64,000 nt of DNA, taken from Solen grandis. Lineage: Eukaryota > Mollusca > Bivalvia > Adapedonta > Solenidae. The notes under the pieces were generated by a model that was given only the letters and a program-made list of their open reading frames with translations, ran no database searches and was not told the DNA's origin. This document shows positions 38,719-50,490 of the stretch, piece by piece. The DNA is taken from positions 39,518,024 through 39,582,023 of the forward strand of contig CM037788.1 of the NCBI GenBank assembly GCA_021229015.1, given 5' to 3'. The position numbers were made by a program, and so were the translations under genes. How positions within the stretch are numbered: position 1 is the stretch's first letter; every line of letters starts with the position of its first letter.

Positions 38719-41700
38719 GAATTTGTCCTACGGCAAGTGGAAGGTAATATTTTAAATAACTTTTAATATATTCTATTTACTTTATGGCAAATTCCTTATA
38801 ATATGAGAATGTGATATTTTATGCTCTACTTGTTCGTTTAGCTCCGACCATTATAATTACAAAATCTGGATTTCGTCAAGTATCGTAATATTATTTGTAT
38901 CAATTTTATGGCGCCGAGAATTTTCTACACGGCCCTGCGATTTTATGAAGTAAGTCTGGCAAGTTTGGACACAGATTATGAGCATACCTGTAATTTTCGT
39001 ACTTGGATATTGCATCCTTTCATCTCTACTTCCATGTCAATATAACAAAAATTCATTTATTTATTTTTTTTTGCTCAAGATTTGTATCCTGGAGTATTGG
39101 GTTCTCGACAGCATAAGAAGTTATTGCAAGAAAATGACAAAACGATCTCTCATTTTTATAACAGATACATCATTAAATGCGCCAATATCTTCCCTTCAAA
39201 TGTAATGGATTTTCAATGGTAATTAAAAACAAACTAAAAAGTAACTGTCAATATCCAACAACAGTCAAAATTATTATTTCCAACAGGGCGTCTGCAATTC
39301 TCGACAATGAACTGAAAATGAGTCTGTCATGAGTATGGTGCACATATAGAGACAAAATCTATTACCAACAATTGCATTGAAGTTCTGTGTGCTTCATCAC
39401 AGAACAGATTGATTTGTAAAATATAAGATGATCCAGATGGGAAAAAGAAACACTATCACACTCAAAGTGTCCATGTTATTATAGAGTGCCCCCCCCCCCC
39501 CCCCCCCCCCGTGTTTTGTAACTGAGGTACTATATCAATTTATCCTAACTTTATGTCCTTTCAAATAGAGTGTCCATACAATTTTGGATGTATATGGCAA
39601 ATTTTGGGTATAAAAACAATATATAAAGGAAAATAGGGCATGCTGAATTATGATTATCAAGTACTATTTTACTATCATATTAATAACAGCTGGCTCTAAT
39701 TGACTGACATAAATAGTGTTGTTGAGAAGTGTATTTATCGTCGGAGGTCCTAACTGCGCCCCTGTCCAAACTCCGCCACCTTCTGCTTTTTTATCGTAGT
39801 CTCGCTAGATTTTATCACACGCGTAAGCGACTGTGAGATATTTTTTTACTATGTTTCAGTAAATAAACTCAGATGATTTTTGTACGAAATTTTGATTCAA
39901 ACTGACAAATATTGCAAATTTTATCTCGCACCACTCTTTTTATGTGTTTTTTCTTAATACAAAATGATTGCCAAGCAGAATGGCCCTTTTAAACTCATTT
40001 TTTTAAAAATAAAAGTATCTCGGAAATTCCATCTGCTGTGTTTACACATTTATAAATGGAAGTCATGTGTGTACAATTCGCAACTGCTATGACGTCACCT
40101 AGGGGGCGGAGTTAGGACCACTCAAAATGATGGCATAATATTTGACTCGTAATGTATTAAATGTTATTTTTGAGTGAATAATTATTTATAAAAGAATTAT
40201 TTAGGGGTATGAATGTGAATTTGATAGAATTAATTGGTATGTAAACAGTTTTTATTTTATGTATTTTATTTATGTTGCATTTCCTAATTAAATCTTAGAG
40301 GGGCGCAGTTTGGGCACTCGAGGATATAATCAAACATACACTTATTTAAAAACATGTTGGTTTACATAAATCAGTGATCATCTGCTTGTTGAGTATTATC
40401 GGTAGATTTAACAAGTGGTTAAAAAATCATTAAAAGGAGCATTAGTGAAAATGGTAGAAAAATGGTACCTCTTTATCAAATGAATATTTTTATCCTTCTT
40501 CCAAACATTTTCACTAAAAAAAAGTTCAGAAACAAGGATCCATCAATTTTGTTTACTGTTGATGATTTCTCTGTAAAATCATGTCACACATGACGTCAAA
40601 TATTGCATTTGTGTAAATAGCCCGAGAATACCAATAGTGCGAGAACTCCATACTTGAACATATTGTATTGCATGAATAAGTCAATAAAACATCTTAAAGG
40701 TCAAATCAATGCGACAGCACCTTTGCATGAGCCCGGTTAAATATTTTGTTTACTGGTCAGTTCAATGCTAATGGATGTTCAATTCTTAAATTACAGCTGC
40801 TGGCAGGCCTTGAAAATTGTGGAAATTTAAAGGTAAGCAAAATAGATCTATTTGTTTTTAATTATATCTAGTGATAAAATTAAACAAATTTTAATTTCCA
40901 AGAAATGTAAATGTAATCACACAGGGCCTGAAGACAATCCAACATTGTTAGTAGCTAAGAAATGATTGTTATTTTTTTTTTGCAAGATTTATTAATATGT
41001 GGTGTGCCCGGGCTTTCAGCTAACTTAATGTCAGTATTTAATTTTTTGTTCTATTTAGTATGACAATGCTCTTTCCGGTAGGGGACTTTTATTGCTTGGC
41101 AATAGTCTTACTTGTTTAATAAGAATTACATTTACACACTCACATGCAATGAATTATCAAAGCCACTATTCACAAGATACAAAATATTTTTTGTAGTTGG
41201 TAGTAGTAAACTGAGTATTGGAACTTATTCAACATATTCCTGTGCTTGAGGGTATATCAGTGCATTCTTGATACAGTGGTCCTCACTTATAGCAAACTGG
41301 GATATAGCGCACACTCTTGAGTTTGATATATAAGAAACACTCTAGTTAGGTCCCAAGTTTTTTCTCTTATTAAAATTAACTTAAGCATACTCACTTATAA
41401 CGTAAACTCGGTTATAAGAAACCAGTACTGAGGTCTAAAAACAATTTACCATTGTAGTTAGGATATTAATCTGAAAATTGATTTCATTATCTCCAAAACA
41501 GGTTTTCACACCATGACAAGCTTGACACATACACACTGATACTGCTCAAGCATGATTTTTTAAATCATAATATAATTTTACTGAAATAGACTTTATTTCC
41601 TGTGGATGTCAAATAAATACATTCATTACTGATTATATTAATATTACATCCTCTGTTTTTGTTTACATCCAATGTCACGTGGTAGAACTACTTTCAAACT

Positions 41701-44325
41701 GTATTAACTCCGAGATGATTATGAATAATCGTCAAGGTGTTCGGGATGGCTTACGATTTGATCATAATGATTTCATGCAGCATCTAAGCTGTTCCCTATA
41801 TGTTTTTGTTTGCTATATCCTGTTTTATTGTAGGGCTGCTACAAGTATCCGAGTACTCATATATCCACAAATTCTATCTGAAAATCGGGTAAAATATTCG
41901 TCTGGACAAAGATCGCTGGATCAAGATCTTTTCTAAAACACATTCCTTAAATATTTTTTATAAAACTTAAAAGAAATGAACAAAATTTGAATATAAACGA
42001 CGATTTTCAAACACAAAGTTGTTTTTACAAAACCGAAAGTAAAATTATGACAAACATGTGGAGCTTGCAATAATGTGCGTCAGAAAAGATTCTAATTTAA
42101 ATCATCGGCACGATTTCGGCATACTATGATAACGTCTAGCGTTACCAAAAAATAATTTATTGAAGTAATAAAGCTTTAGAATCAAGTATTATCGTAAGTA
42201 TTCACCATATTTTTCAAAATTTCTAAAATACGTCCTATGCATGTAGTGCTTAGCAACGCTGTAAGTCTGGGAAGATTCGGATGTAAATCATCGATATCAA
42301 TTTACCAAAATTTCCAAAATTATTCCGGTAATGAATTATTAAAATATTCTATGTAATAGGTTTAATGTTTATCAAGCTGAAGAATCGAGCGATAGTGTAA
42401 GTAATCCATACTATTTGAAATTCAAAACTGATCTTAATTTTCCTGAATGATTCGTCTGTAATTTGTAAACATGGCAGACAAAACAACTTAACAAGAATTC
42501 ACCAGCGAAGTACACATCAAATGTGTGGAAATATTTCGGTATTTCTATCCATGATGAAAAAGGGCCATTTGTAAAAACTGCATCTTAAATGTTGCATATA
42601 CTGGCGGTACAACTAACCTGTCAAATCACCTTAAAATTAATTTGATGTCAAAAAATTAAGGTAGGCCTTCGTAAACATTACCAAAATTGAAAGTAAGCAA
42701 ATTTTGTGTGTAGAAAATAAACACGTTTTTATCAAAGCAGACAAATGATAATTGGATCTTATCATTTGGCATTTGAATTCCATGATATTGCGGAGCTTAA
42801 AGAGTTGCTCGGTCTAAACTTAAACATGTTCATTACAGGTTTCACTTTACTTTTGTTATTATCAATAAAACTGTTTAAATTTCTAAATATATTAGTTCTG
42901 TTTTTCTTAGGATTCCACAAGTTTTAAACCAGTGATTCATGATCCGATCTGTGAATCGTCAGTCCCGGATCGTGGATCGGATCGGATCGTCACTTTCCCA
43001 ACAGTCCACAGCCCTTTTTTATTGAAGTAACAATTTATGGTATGGTCTTCTGACATAGCTGTATCTGTTGTGACAAGGTACAAGCTAGTCTGTTAAAGAC
43101 AGCTGCCACCATTATAGATATTATGAAAGGGAAAATGAACCCTCACAACAGGGCAATTTTTCCACCAACCGAGGTACTTGGACTGTTGGACACTCAGTAC
43201 CAGTTAACGAATCAAGAAACCTGAGAAAACCAATTAATTTCCTGAGTGTCTGTGTGTGTCCAGTGTTCAGACACAAAGCTAAACACATTAATCTAGATTA
43301 GTTATTTCATATAGTGGAATATTCTTGAATTTTGAAGTCTAATAATTTTTTTTTTGTATTTCAAGAATTTTAATGGTTCTGAGTTTCTTTAAATTAGCAC
43401 TACAAGTAATGTACAGTCAAACTTGAGTTAAAGGTCATTTCCGAATAGCGATCACTTGCCAACAGCAGTCATTTTGATTTTTCCCCCAGATGAAATTCCC
43501 TATATAAATGGCCATGAATAGTGGTCACTTGCAGTCTGTGGCAAGTGGCCATTAGAATAGGCTTCCCTGTTGCCATTTTGAACACAAACAACGGTCAGTG
43601 TCACTTTGTTGACATCAAACAAAAGGTATGAAAATATGAAAAACACAATGTTGCATATCATTAATGGCCGTAGTTTGTTTAGACACGCTTGCTTGTAACA
43701 CAGCAAGACTGACTGTTATAACTTTTCTGCGTGATTAACACCTTTAAATGTACTTGCTCGTTTGAATTTAATTGAGTTATACGTTTTTTATAAATCAAGC
43801 AAGTACAAAGGGAAGTAACAATTGTAATCAACACAATGGAACGAAACAAAACACGTTGATAATTAGAATTATCTAAAAAATGAACAACCTCAATTAATAC
43901 CAAGCTTTATATTCATCAGTTTAACAAAGACACTTAAATCCAAATTGTATGTTTCTGACAAGCAGTTTTCTATGAAACATTAACCTATGGAGTAGTTTTC
44001 GGATACCCGCATTTTTTGGCTCATTATCGTATTTAATTTTCATTAAGCTATCCTTCATTTTCAATACGGTCTGCTGTTTTGGTTGAATTTTTTAGACTTA
44101 AACTTGTTCTTATTGATCAAGCACACACAAGTCGTGCCTGTTATTTTAAATATACAAGTAGTCTATAAAGTGTTTTCCTGCTATATTTCTAAATCAAACA
44201 ATATTAAATAATTTTTCTTTTAAATTGATAGCAACATTTCACTTTCTATTCTGTTTTATAAGCATTCGATTACACTATTGAAAATAATTCTTTGAATGAA
44301 AAGGTTACTTAACATTATTATTTTT

Positions 44326-44356
<31 letters not shown>

Positions 44357-45083
44357 ATTGTATTTCTGTCTCTAAAATGACTTTTTTATACTTATAATTA
44401 AAAAGAATTAGTAAGAATGATTTGAAAAAAAAAATAAGATAGGAGTTTTTAAAAAATGCTCGTCAAACTTAATGATATCCCCTGAACAAAGGCCACTGTC
44501 AACAAAGGCTACTTTTACACTTTCCCCTTAGTGGCCTTTGTTGGCGAGATTGACTGTATATTATGTTTAACCCTTTCTCTCATACTGACTCATTTTGACG
44601 CACTCAAAAGGTACCATATAAAGCCTGATCTGCAGAAAGCCAAACTCAAACCATACCAAATTTAATTGTAAAATCCTCATTTCCAGACCACTGAGGAGCA
44701 GCTAACAGCATAAAACCTGATCAGCCTGCGAGTTACTCGCAGGCTGATCTGGTTTTATGCTGTTCGCATAGATCTTTTCATGGTTTCCTCTATGAGGGAA
44801 AGGGTTAAACTGTAATAAAGCCTCGTTGAAAATTTAACTTTGGTTGCAAAAATGAATAAGAATATTTGTTTTCACCCTGTTACTCCTTTTGTTATCTTAG
44901 AAATTTAAAACTGAATTCTAACCTATAGTTGAAGTTCATGATTGGATAATAAAAAGTCATATCAATTTGATCTTTCTTCACAGAGAGTAAAGAGACAGTC
45001 ATCAGATGAGGTGATGCAGTACTATTGTAGGGCAGGGATAGACCAAGATGGTTTCGACATTAAACACCTGTCAGATTTCAAAG
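38711..45083 (+). CDS. Unrecognised gene, first three coding exons (3' partial)
   Basis: Exons 38711-38743, 40797-40832 (36 bp) and 44984-45083 join in phases 0, 0 and 1 with donors GTAATA, GTAAGC and GTAAGA and acceptors TTACAG and TTCACAG. The N-terminus is MAANLSYGKWK | LLAGLENCGNLK | RVKRQSSDEVMQYYCRAGID then QDGFDIKHLSDFKG. The start codon is fixed by the overlapping YY1 site and a CRE 15 bases upstream. All three exons look strongly coding, and the junctions keep frame, but I do not recognise the protein. The last stretch (GFDIKHLSDFKG) resembles the lead-in of SET8/KMT5A-type SET domains, whose next residues are usually RGV; that is a guess. No following exon was found before the assembly gap at 48089 or beyond. 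Its large introns hold several DNA elements. Confidence 0.65.
39489..39510. repeat. Poly-C tract
   Basis: 22 consecutive C, in the first intron of the gene starting at 38711. Confidence 0.9.
39740..40322. mobile_element. Putative TIR element of about 580 bp
   Basis: The left end 'ggtcctaactgcgcccctgt' is mirrored by the right end 'ggggcgcagtttgggcac'. A further internal inverted copy reads 'gggcggagttaggaccac' at about 40104, matching 'ctaactgcg' and 'actccgcc' on the left. No ORF. Confidence 0.5.
43412..44558. mobile_element. TIR element of about 1.15 kb with TACAGTCAA ends
   Basis: The left end 'tacagtcaaacttgagttaa' and the reverse complement of the right end 'tacagtcaatctcgccaaca' match over about 28 bases with mismatches. 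Each end is followed by 'aaaggccact/aaaggtcatt'-type repeats. It contains poly-T at 44328-44354. No ORF. Confidence 0.5.
44571..44804 (-). mobile_element. 234-bp TTAA-flanked MITE, copy 2
   Basis: TTAA lies at 44567-44570 and 44805-44808. The ends are CCCTTTCTCTCAT and ATGAGGGAAAGGG. It has the same central hairpin ('cagcctgcgagttactcgca') as copy 1 but opposite orientation. It sits 12 bp right of the TACAGTCAA element and 180 bp before exon 44984. Confidence 0.85.
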
Positions 45084-45460
45084 GTAAGATGATTATAATG
45101 GCTGGTAATTTTGATATCTAGGACATTAAATACATTTACTTGGTTCTGTTTTACATTTTTGTTAATTTAACTTCATTACAGACCATGGGCCTAACCTTTG
45201 ACCTGCTTCCTTAATTGACCTAAATCATTATTTTGAAATTCATTTCTGATCATCAGCATTTGCAATGTGATTGGCAATACAGGAATCACTCCCATACTTT
45301 TTTTCCTTTTTAGTTTAGTATCGTTAAACAGGCCCGTTGTCAATCTAATAAAGAAAGATTTTGAGGTCAAAATTCCAAAAATAAGTGGGAATTCGTCCAA
45401 AATGTATGGAATCATAAAATAAAGGGCAAAAAAGTAAAAAAAAATAATTTTATTTGCAAA

Positions 45461-45639
45461 TACAGTAAAACCTAAGTAATAAGACCACCTTTGGGACTGC
45501 TGTTAACTGGTCTTTATAATGAGGTGGTCTGATAATCAATTTTAATTTAACAGGAAATAGGGGAAAAGGGTCCTGAAAATAGTCTTAATAGTGAGGTGGT
45601 CTTTATGTTGAGATTGTCTTTATATGAGGTTTTTCTGTA
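45461..45639. mobile_element. 179-bp MITE with TACAG(T/A)AAAACCT ends
   Basis: The left end 'tacagtaaaacctaagtaat' and the reverse complement of the right end 'tacagaaaaacctcatataa' pair. Inside are two 'aatgaggtggtct/agtgaggtggtcttta' repeats. TA-type target and short TIRs suggest a Tc1/mariner-type MITE. Confidence 0.6.
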
Positions 45640-45651
45640 TGAATCTACTTG

Positions 45652-46778
45652 TTAGCTCACCTGAGCATGAAGTGCGTGAGCTGTTGTGGTCGGTAAATGT
45701 CCGTCGTACGTCCGTCCACCAACATTTTCTTGTGTACACTCTAGCATCTTCATTTCTTAAGCAATCTTCTTCAAACTTTATAACAATGTTTATATTCATT
45801 ATCTCTCGAACAAATTTGATTATGGCTCATATTGGTCTATTAGGTCAGGAGTTACGGCCTTTTAATTATAAAAAAAATGCTTACCTGAGCATTAAGTGCG
45901 TGAGCTATTGTGGTCAGTAAATGTCTGCCGTACGTCCGTCCGTCCATCAGCATTTTCTTGTGTACACTCTAGCATCTTTATTTCTTAATCTTCTTTAAAC
46001 TTTATGACAATGTTTATAACCATAATCCCTCAGATAAGTTCAATTATGGATGATTAAGGTTAGAAGTTATGGCCCTTTAAATATAAAATATGCCAGATTT
46101 CACTTTGTGTACATTCTGGCATCTTCATTTTTTAAGCAGTCATCTTCAGACTTTATGGCAATGTTTATAATCAAAATCTCGCAACCAAGTTTGATTATGG
46201 CTGATATTGGCCCTTTAGGTCAAGAATTATGGCCCCTGAATTTTCAAAAAAAAGCCATATCTCACTATTTGCACTTGTTTACACTACAGAGGTTTCATAT
46301 TTCATTGAATTTTGTGAAAGAATGTTTTTACGTACAATATCTAGGTGAAGTATGAATATGGGTCATATTCATTCAAAAACTAGGTCACTAGATAAAACAA
46401 TTGTTAAAATCTTGCATACACTATAGAGGCCACACTTTTGGCCCTACCTTCATGGAACTTAGAATGTTTATCTGCATGAAATCTCAGGTGAGTTCAAAAC
46501 TGGGTCACATGGGGTTAAAAAGTAGATAAAAAGGGCAAATATTAAAAAAAAAAAATACTTGTGAATACTCTAGAGGTCAGATTTTTGGCACAACCTTCAT
46601 GACACTATGATGACAGTAGTCCGAATATTTGTCTGTATAAAAACTTGGATGAATATGAAACTGGGTCACATAGGGTAAAATATAGGTCACAAGGTCAAGT
46701 CATTGTAAAAAACATATATGCCACATTCACTATATTGACCCAGGTGAGTGACCAGGGCCATGATGACCCTCTTGTTTG
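45652..46778 (+). mobile_element. GCTCACC-family element, third copy, with its own core
   Basis: Starts 'agctcacctgagcatgaagt', then GTCCGTCGTACGTCCGTCC, and part of this start is duplicated at about 45884-45945 inside the element. The core units carry 'cttgtgtacactctagcatc', 'cttcaaactttat..caatgt' and 'gattatggct.atattgg'. It ends 'caggtgagtgaccagggcca' with a GGGCCATGATGACCCT hairpin, then CTCTTGTTT, as in the 7674 copy. The 98-101 aa open frames inside are repeat artefacts. Confidence 0.65.
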
Positions 46779-47261
46779 AAAATGTTTATTTGCTTCCAGT
46801 ACAGATGGATAAAGTAAAAATCTTCTCATTTAACAGAAAGGCATGACAATTTTGTTTCTGCTTACATCTCTGAAATCAGGCTGCAGGATTAATAGGTGTG
46901 CATTCCTTAAATTAACAAGATCTGAATTACATTATGATTAACTCCCTTTATTTGGTGTACACTGTAAACAAACTTCTCAATACAAGTATCATTTCATGAA
47001 TTATCAAACGTAATGTCACTGGTTGGAAATAGGGTTAATTTTTAGGGGACAATTCATCATCTTGGTTCAGAAAAGAAGGTTAAACTTAAAACTGCAACAT
47101 ATCTCCTCTTATAACTTGCCCCAGTGACTATACACCAATGATTTAAAAAATGAATAATTTTACAGCTTAAAATTTTGCTGTTGTGCAGTCGCATATTAAA
47201 GTGCTCATTTCTACATTAATATAATATGATATAAAATTTCATGAACACGAAAAGGAGGTAT

Positions 47262-47745
47262 GTCCCCTTTAAATTACCCATTGCTTTCTTGTTTGTTTAA
47301 AATAATTTGGTACAGATGTTCCTTGGGTCAACCTCTACCAAAGTTGCTAAAATTATTCCGATCCGTAAAAGAACATGGCCGCCAGGGGCGGGGCTTATTT
47401 ACCTTATATGTATATAGAGAAACCTTTAAACAACATCTCCTCTGAAACCACTGGACAGAATTTGATTAAACTTGGCAGGTATGATCCTTGGGTCAACCTT
47501 CACAAAAGTTGCTAAAATAAACTTGATCCATGTAGAACTCTGGTTGCCATGGGAACAAAAAGAAAAAAAAAATGAAAACTTTAAAAATCTTCTTCAAAAC
47601 TACTGGCCAGATTTTAAAATAAATTGGTACAGATGTTCCTTGGGTCAACCTCTACCAAAGTTGCTAAAATTATTCCGATCCGTAAAAAAACATGGCCGCC
47701 AGGGGCGGGGCTTATTTGCCTTATATGTATATGTTAGTAAAAATT
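47262..47745 (+). repeat. Interspersed repeat with a 115-bp near-identical direct repeat
   Basis: About 47301-47416 and 47618-47731 are almost identical ('ttggtacagatgttccttgg' through 'ccgccaggggcggggcttat'), separated by a diverged unit containing 'ggttgccatgggaac'. The 22815 repeat is related. No gene. Confidence 0.65.
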
Positions 47746-48088
47746 GAATATTTGAATATATTGGAAAATGGCAAACCGAATATTCGAATATGGATTTCTG
47801 TATTCATTCCCATCCCTAGGAACGATGATTAAATTGGGTGCTGCAGTACCTGATAAATTTTCATGGCTATACATTATATAGTGCTAATACACAGCCAACA
47901 GCGATATAGATACTTTTCTCTCATGATTTTTATCATTTGTTATATGGAATGATGTTTATTGATTGAACATCATTACATGTACAGGTATGTTGGTGGGGTA
48001 AATCTTTTCCCAAAAGAAATTTTCTTTAAAATCGTGCAAGAAATGCAGATTTAAAATTGGACTTTTCTATTCAGTTTTTGATACTTTT

Positions 48089-48188
48089 NNNNNNNNNNNN
48101 NNNNNNNNNNNNNNNNNNNNNNNNNNNNNNNNNNNNNNNNNNNNNNNNNNNNNNNNNNNNNNNNNNNNNNNNNNNNNNNNNNNNNNNN
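48089..48188. other. Assembly gap of 100 N
   Basis: Exactly 100 N, the usual placeholder for a gap of unknown size. Exons of the 38711 gene could be missing here. Confidence 0.99.
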
Positions 48189-48189
48189 A

Positions 48190-50480
48190 ATATTGTCATA
48201 AATGCCCTGGTCATATAAATAATATGACTTACATTAATAAACATTTTACATGCATTTAAATCCAAATCCCTCTTTTTTCTGATAAAATCTTGTATATGCG
48301 TTGGGTTTCCACAAAGACCATGTTTTCAAAATATATATTTATATTGCTTGTTTGGTATGATTATGTAATATCCTGTTTGGGATCAATCAGGGGGTGATAA
48401 AAGCGTTACCCGGGTTAATTGATCCGGGTATGTGTGAGTGTCAGAGAAGGTGCCTAACTGATGGGCATGATTTATGGCCCTGGGTTTGACATATTGTCAA
48501 CTTTGAGGCAATAGTCAATCACTTCAAGATGTGAACTGATGCTTACAGAATGGTCTGGTTTTTCAAGCAACTAAGGTTACGGGTAGTTAATAATGACAAA
48601 GTTTAAGTTATAATTAAGATCAGCAATGTTCAATCAAGATAATGATATAGGAATTATTAGTGCAAAAAATATGATATTGGTAGGTTCCATAATAATTCAA
48701 ATCATTTCAATTTTATAGTTATTTCTTTGTAGGGTATAGAAAAAAAAGCATTGATTCTGATTAAAAAAAATTAAAATTTTTAAATTATAAAAGGAAACAA
48801 ATATAAATGGTGAAGGAAACTAAATGTGTGCATGTCTTTGATTAGATCACATATCTCTTCTATAAGATGTAAAGCATCTCAGTGAAATCTCATACACTGG
48901 GTTTTTGCCACGATATAAAAGATTTTTGTGATGCATATGGAAAATTTGGGATAATGTCTGTATAAGAAAGATAAAGCCCTGCCTTACAGTTACTTTGTGC
49001 CATAGACAAGTAGAATGATACCACACCTAGTCGCACTATCTTGAAACTGGACTAGCCAGTCCTAAATCTACCCTTATATATAGTTATACTGTATATGCTT
49101 TGTGCCAAATAAGAGACATATCATGTCAGTAACATTTTCAGTGATAGAAAGGCATTTGGTAAACTTTATTGATGCTGCCCAGTAAAAATTATCACCAGCT
49201 ACTTACCATCAGAAAATATGCACTGGGAAACAAAATATTTTCTCTGTCAAACAATATGGCTTTATATATTGCATCAAACTAATGTCCTGGCCATCGATGA
49301 CAATGTCATCTTTGTGCGTGTGTTTCAAATTTGATTTATATTGCTTTTCTTCTTCAAATCAAATCTCTGCTATTAGATCTAATCTCAGCAGATGCTAAAA
49401 CGAAAAAAAAATAACCGAACGGATCTCAGTAGAGATTACTATTAGAATTATATTAGTGTTTTTTATGTACAATGCTTGGCAATTTCTGCTTCCTATATAA
49501 TATATAAGATGCTTTATCAATTTTCTCTGGCAGTAAAAACCTTAAATGATAAACATTTTCATGGAACTCCTTAAATGACATAACAAAATATAATGTTCCA
49601 TGACGTAAAGTTTTTGTTACTTACTTCGTCCACATATTTGGGAACTTCATCTATACTTTTAAAAGACGTTTCTTGTGGAGTTACTAGCAGAAACAAACGC
49701 CTAAAACCAGTAAAAACTGGTTGTTTCAAAACAACATCCATATTAAATCACCAAACTACTGTAATCACCAACTCCTAAAGTTATCATCATTAGATAGATA
49801 TTAGAGATGCAATATCTTGGACTTTGCCCATTTACCTCTTTTGTGAAGAGTATACTATTCAGGAACGATAATAACGAGTAACTTTACAAAGAGTATTGGG
49901 TTTTTATCTCCCTTTTCTTGATAGAGCACTTCTTAAGACATAATTGTCGTTATTTTCAACACATAAGGCGAAAAAATTGTTTGTTTCCACTAACATCGGC
50001 GAAAAAAATAGGGTTTGGTAGGTCGGCTAAACTTTATTTTTTATTTTTAACTTTTTTCCATGTTTACCTTATTTTTTAGAGGAATTGACGAGGAACAACG
50101 TTTTCCAGCTGTAATGGTCCGAAAACTACGAGAAAAAGTCTAGGGTCGGTACAAAAAAAAAAAATGGGTCGGTCATGTCAAGTAACTTTTTTTATTACGC
50201 CTAATCAGTATCTCTGTATATAAAAAAAGGTAAATTTAAGTTAAGACACTGCTGTTGAACAATGTGCTTAGTATTGAAATAAGGTTATGCTAGATGATCA
50301 AGGTCGTTACGCTCACGTGTCACTCAAGTTGTCAAATATTCCTATCATCTACGAATGTAGTGACCCAGCTGCCATGCCAATATGTTTGGTTTACAAGGAA
50401 GGAACCGAAGGTAGATCTTATAGATGTGACCATACATATGTTCGCCTCTGTATTTGTGTTCGAAGACACCTCAACGAATA
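48190..50480. other. Non-coding stretch
   Basis: Contains a minus-strand fragment of SINE-like family A at about 48990-49085 ('agaatgataccacacctagt', 'actagccagtcctaaatcta'). Nothing else supported. Confidence 0.4.
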
Positions 50481-50490
50481 CTGACCTAAA

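Noticed and set aside
41273..41440. Possible MITE starting 'acagtggtcctcacttatag'
   Set aside because: Repetitive-looking text, but I could not find a matching inverted right end.
45624..46355. 98- and 101-aa open frames with similar peptides (SFxKQSSSxF)
   Set aside because: Similarity comes from the tandem units of the GCTCACC-family element, not from a protein family.
47260..47747. Two open frames sharing WYRCSLGQPLPKLLKLF
   Set aside because: Both fall in the 115-bp direct repeat; no protein signal beyond the duplication.
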